Shown: positions 61,096-64,000 of the stretch, one piece after another
Layout of the letters: every line of letters begins with the position of its first letter
Position numbering within the stretch: the first letter of the stretch is position 1
Translations under genes and position numbers: made by a program
Assembly: GCF_003350375.1 (NCBI RefSeq)
Contig: NZ_QQAR01000008.1
Coordinates: 62,001 to 126,000, forward strand
DNA: 64,000 nucleotides
Source: Flavobacterium sp. AG291
Lineage (GTDB): Bacteria; Bacteroidota; Bacteroidia; Flavobacteriales; Flavobacteriaceae
Direction: 5' to 3'
The notes under the pieces: generated by a model
The model's database searches: none
Seen by the model: only the letters and a program-made list of their open reading frames with translations
Told to the model about the DNA's origin: nothing

Positions 61096-62976
61096 ATGGA
61101 TACAAATTTGGCTTTACTATTATTATTCGCCCCGTTTGCAGGTTTCTTGCTTAACGTTTTCTTTGGCAAAAAACTTGGCAAAGGTGCATCGGGCACATTA
61201 GGAACCCTTGCAGTGGCAACATCATTTGTTGTAACACTAACGTTCTTCTTACAGGTAATAAATACCGGAAAACCGGTAATGGTTGATCTGTTTGAATGGC
61301 TAACTTTAGCGAACTTCAATGTAAACTTCGGTTTCCAATTAGACCAGCTTTCGCTACTATGGTTAATGTTTGTTACCGGTATAGGTACGCTTATCCATGT
61401 ATATTCTATAAGCTATATGCATGACGATGAGAACATGCACAAATTCTTCGCTTACCTTAACCTTTTCATATTCTTTATGATTACGCTTGTTATAGGAAGC
61501 AACCTTCTTATAATGTTTATCGGTTGGGAAGGTGTTGGACTTTGTTCTTACCTGCTAATTGGTTTCTGGTACAAAAATCAGGACTATAACGATGCGGCTA
61601 AAAAAGCATTCATTATGAACCGTATTGGTGACTTAGGTTTCCTTATCGGTATCTTCATCATCGGATATTTATTCCACTCATTAGACTATACCACTATCGC
61701 TACTGCCCTTTCTTCCGGCGCAGAGGTAGACGCAACATGGTTAAGCATTGCTGCATTATGCCTTTTCATAGGTGCTTGTGGTAAGAGTGCACAATTACCA
61801 TTATATACATGGTTACCGGATGCGATGGCAGGACCTACACCGGTTTCAGCCCTTATTCACGCAGCTACGATGGTAACAGCCGGTATCTTCATGGTTACGA
61901 GAATGAACTTCCTGTTTAACTTAACACCTGATGTACAAACTGTAATTGCAGTGGTAGGAGCCATTACTTCGCTAATTGCTGCAGCCATAGGCCTTGTTCA
62001 GAATGACATCAAAAAAGTGCTTGCTTACTCTACAGTATCGCAATTAGGACTAATGTTCCTTGCTCTTGGTCTTGGTGCTTATGAAATTGCTGTTTTCCAC
62101 GTAATAACACACGCATTCTTTAAAGCATGTTTATTCCTTGGTTCAGGTTCTGTTATCCACGCACTTCATGGCGAGCAGGATATGCGCAATATGGGTGGGC
62201 TTAAAGGTGTAATGAAGATTACTTACATTACATTCCTTATCTCAACACTTGCTATCTCAGGATTACCTCCATTCTCAGGTTTCTTCTCTAAAGATGAGAT
62301 CCTGATGACGGCTTTCCACCAAAATAAAGTGCTTTGGGTAATCGGATCGTTAGCGTCAATCATGACGGCTTTCTATATGTTCCGTTTACTATACCTTACT
62401 TTCTACAAAGACTTCAGAGGTACAGAAGAGCAAAAACACCATTTACACGAATCTCCGGGACTAATTACATTCCCTCTTATCGTTTTAGCAATTCTTGCTT
62501 TAGTTGGAGGAGTTATCAGCCTTCCGGGCAACAGCTGGCTAAATCATTATCTTGCTCCTGTTCTTGCTAAGCCGGCGCATCACCATGAACTTGACGGCAC
62601 TGCATACATGCTTATGGGTATTGCTGTAGTAGGTGCGCTAATCGGTATCGGAGTAGCTTATTCAAAATACATCAAGCAATCGGCTGTACCTGCACAGGAT
62701 AGTGAGATTACAGGATTTGCTAAAGTATTGTATAACAAATTTTATGTAGACGAGATTTACACTGCCATAATTGTAAACCCAATTTATGCAATCGGAAGCT
62801 TCTTCAGAGATGTTACCGAGGCAGCTTTTTCAGGCTTTATATTCGGTCTGGGTAAAGTGGCAAATATGCTGGGCAGCGAAGGAAAAACCCTTCAGACGGG
62901 AAGTATCGGCTTTTACCTTTTTGCATTCGTGCTGGGTATCTGCTCAATAGTAGTTTATATATTTTTGGCAAAATAA
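61096..62976 (+). CDS. nuoL: NADH-quinone oxidoreductase subunit L (antiporter-like)
   Basis: 626 residues. Antiporter-like membrane subunit with 16 predicted helices. Proton-path residues are visible in 'FIGWEGVGLCSYLLIGFW' (Glu of TM5), 'GKSAQLPLYTWLPDAMAGPTPVSALIHAATMVTAG' (cores YTWLPDAMAGPTPVS and LIHAATMV) and 'QNDIKKVLAYSTVSQLGLM'. The C-terminal part includes the long lateral helix HL and the anchor helix. 10 bp before nuoM. Confidence 0.96.
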   Translation: MDTNLALLLLFAPFAGFLLNVFFGKKLGKGASGTLGTLAVATSFVVTLTFFLQVINTGKPVMVDLFEWLTLANFNVNFGFQLDQLSLLWLMFVTGIGTLIHVYSISYMHDDENMHKFFAYLNLFIFFMITLVIGSNLLIMFIGWEGVGLCSYLLIGFWYKNQDYNDAAKKAFIMNRIGDLGFLIGIFIIGYLFHSLDYTTIATALSSGAEVDATWLSIAALCLFIGACGKSAQLPLYTWLPDAMAGPTPVSALIHAATMVTAGIFMVTRMNFLFNLTPDVQTVIAVVGAITSLIAAAIGLVQNDIKKVLAYSTVSQLGLMFLALGLGAYEIAVFHVITHAFFKACLFLGSGSVIHALHGEQDMRNMGGLKGVMKITYITFLISTLAISGLPPFSGFFSKDEILMTAFHQNKVLWVIGSLASIMTAFYMFRLLYLTFYKDFRGTEEQKHHLHESPGLITFPLIVLAILALVGGVISLPGNSWLNHYLAPVLAKPAHHHELDGTAYMLMGIAVVGALIGIGVAYSKYIKQSAVPAQDSEITGFAKVLYNKFYVDEIYTAIIVNPIYAIGSFFRDVTEAAFSGFIFGLGKVANMLGSEGKTLQTGSIGFYLFAFVLGICSIVVYIFLAK

Positions 62977-62986
62977 TTCATAACTG

Positions 62987-64000
62987 ATGGACATATCATT
63001 TGTACTTATTATCTTATTATTCGGGGCAGCAGCAAGTTACTTTGTAGGCGACAAGTGGGCCTCTAAGGCAGCGCTTATTTTCAGTACGGCTGCATTTGCT
63101 GCGACTGCTTACCTTACTTATAAATATACAGGGGGTGCCTCTGTTAGCTACATTAAAACGTGGGTTGAAAATCCTATGATCATTTTAGGATTTCAGGCAG
63201 ATTCGCTATCGCTTACCATGCTTTTGCTAACTACAGCGCTTACCCCAATAATCATACTGGCAACCTTCAGAAATTCGATTAATAATTCAAGAACTTTTTA
63301 TGCACTTATCCTTTTCATGGCATTTGCCATGGCAGGTACATTTGTAAGCGTTGATGGTTTTGTTTATTATATATTCTGGGAGCTTTCGCTAATTCCAATC
63401 TACTTTATTTCACTTCTGTGGGGTAATGGCGACTGGGAAAGCAGAAAAAAGGCTGTTGTAAAGTTCTTCATTTACACGTTTGCAGGCTCACTTTTCATGC
63501 TGGTAGCCTTTATATACCTGTATCAAAAAGGAGGAAACTTCCTAAACACAACGCTATACAGAGCTATATTAACTGACAAAGAACAGTTCTTTATATTCCT
63601 GGCATTCTTTTTAGCTTATGCTATCAAAATTCCAATTATACCATTCCACACATGGCAGGCTAATGTATACCAAAAGTCACCAACCGCAGGTACTATGCTT
63701 TTATCGGGTATCATGCTTAAGATGGCTATTTACAGTATCATCAGATGGCAATTGCCTATTGCCCCTAAACCTGCAACTGAATACATGTATGTTTTTGTAG
63801 GCCTTGGTATTGCCGGTGTTATATATGGATCCATCCTCGCACTGAAACAGACAGACATCAAAAAACTACTTGCTTATTCATCGCTTGCTCACGTAGGACT
63901 TATCGCTGCCGGTGCTTACACACTTACCCTTGATGGTATCCGTGGTGCTTTCCTTCAAATGCTTGCTCACGGTTTCGTAGTCGTAGGCCTTTTCTATGCT
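62987..64000 (+). CDS. nuoM: NADH-quinone oxidoreductase subunit M, cut by window end
   Basis: 338 codons are present with no stop; the 3' end lies beyond the window. It starts MDISFVLIILLFGAAAS at the ATG 62987, 10 bp after nuoL. The antiporter-like core is recognisable: 'DGFVYYIFWELSLIPIYF' (TM5 Glu), 'PIIPFHTWQANVYQKSPTAG' (TM7; the WQANVYQKSPT variant of the usual WLPDAH-APT is typical of Bacteroidota), 'LLSGIMLKMAIYSI' and 'TDIKKLLAYSSLAHVG'. nuoN is expected next. Confidence 0.95.
   Translation, partial: MDISFVLIILLFGAAASYFVGDKWASKAALIFSTAAFAATAYLTYKYTGGASVSYIKTWVENPMIILGFQADSLSLTMLLLTTALTPIIILATFRNSINNSRTFYALILFMAFAMAGTFVSVDGFVYYIFWELSLIPIYFISLLWGNGDWESRKKAVVKFFIYTFAGSLFMLVAFIYLYQKGGNFLNTTLYRAILTDKEQFFIFLAFFLAYAIKIPIIPFHTWQANVYQKSPTAGTMLLSGIMLKMAIYSIIRWQLPIAPKPATEYMYVFVGLGIAGVIYGSILALKQTDIKKLLAYSSLAHVGLIAAGAYTLTLDGIRGAFLQMLAHGFVVVGLFYA

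Noticed and set aside
1..64000. CRISPR arrays, insertion sequences with transposase, rRNA genes
   Set aside because: No regularly spaced repeats, no transposase reading frame and no rRNA-like sequence were seen in reading through the window.

Overview
The window comes from an A+T-rich member of the Bacteroidota, most likely Flavobacteriaceae and Flavobacterium-like. The evidence is: secreted proteins ending in Por-secretion (type IX, T9SS) C-terminal domains, a GLPGLI-family gene, many short lipoproteins, TonB receptor and SusC-like N-terminal beta-domain architecture, a short NuoG, and promoters of the form TTG-N18..21-TAnnTTTG in front of several genes. No species can be named from the sequence alone.

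Layout. 1-8.4 kb: envelope and secreted proteins (three thioredoxin-fold genes, two with T9SS tails nearby), a DUF202 membrane protein, a membrane-anchored AraC regulator, a cupin and a DUF808 membrane protein. 8.4-19.3 kb: an integrated element of about 10.9 kb lodged in the 3' end of tRNA-Ser(GGA). It is bounded by a 15-bp direct repeat (8425-8439 and 19323-19337). It carries a tyrosine recombinase, a small HTH protein coupled to a replication-initiator-like gene, two coupled lipoproteins, an XRE regulator, a 1263-residue protein of unrecognised function and an OLD-family ATPase/TOPRIM nuclease. The last two are transcribed divergently and look like defence cargo; this is the best candidate in the window for an undescribed system. 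The displaced 3' piece of the tRNA and its original terminator are still visible at the left end.

19.4-33 kb: housekeeping genes on the minus strand (asparaginase, acyltransferase, TatD; the 2-oxoglutarate dehydrogenase pair sucA-sucB; a polyprenyl synthetase), with a frameshifted T9SS protein and several lipoproteins between them. 33-40 kb: a complete RND efflux operon (TetR, TolC-like, adaptor, pump) with an evident TetR operator, preceded by a second TetR gene. 40-45 kb: a TonB-dependent siderophore-type receptor followed by two PepSY membrane proteins, an iron-uptake set. 45-52.5 kb: a MORN-repeat protein, two tandem TlpA-type thiol proteins, a lipoprotein, aspS, a GLPGLI gene split by an in-frame TAG, an outer-membrane barrel protein and a cold-shock protein. 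52.7 kb to the end: the complex I operon nuoA-B-C-D-E-F-G-H-I-J-K-L and the first 338 codons of nuoM, cut by the window edge.

Oddities worth following are the island cargo and its operator-like repeats, two broken surface-protein genes, a 22-bp duplication marking a porin gene remnant, and two long non-coding inverted-repeat elements (32.9-33.1 kb and between nuoF and nuoG). All family names are by recognition of motifs and overall sequence; no database search was possible.
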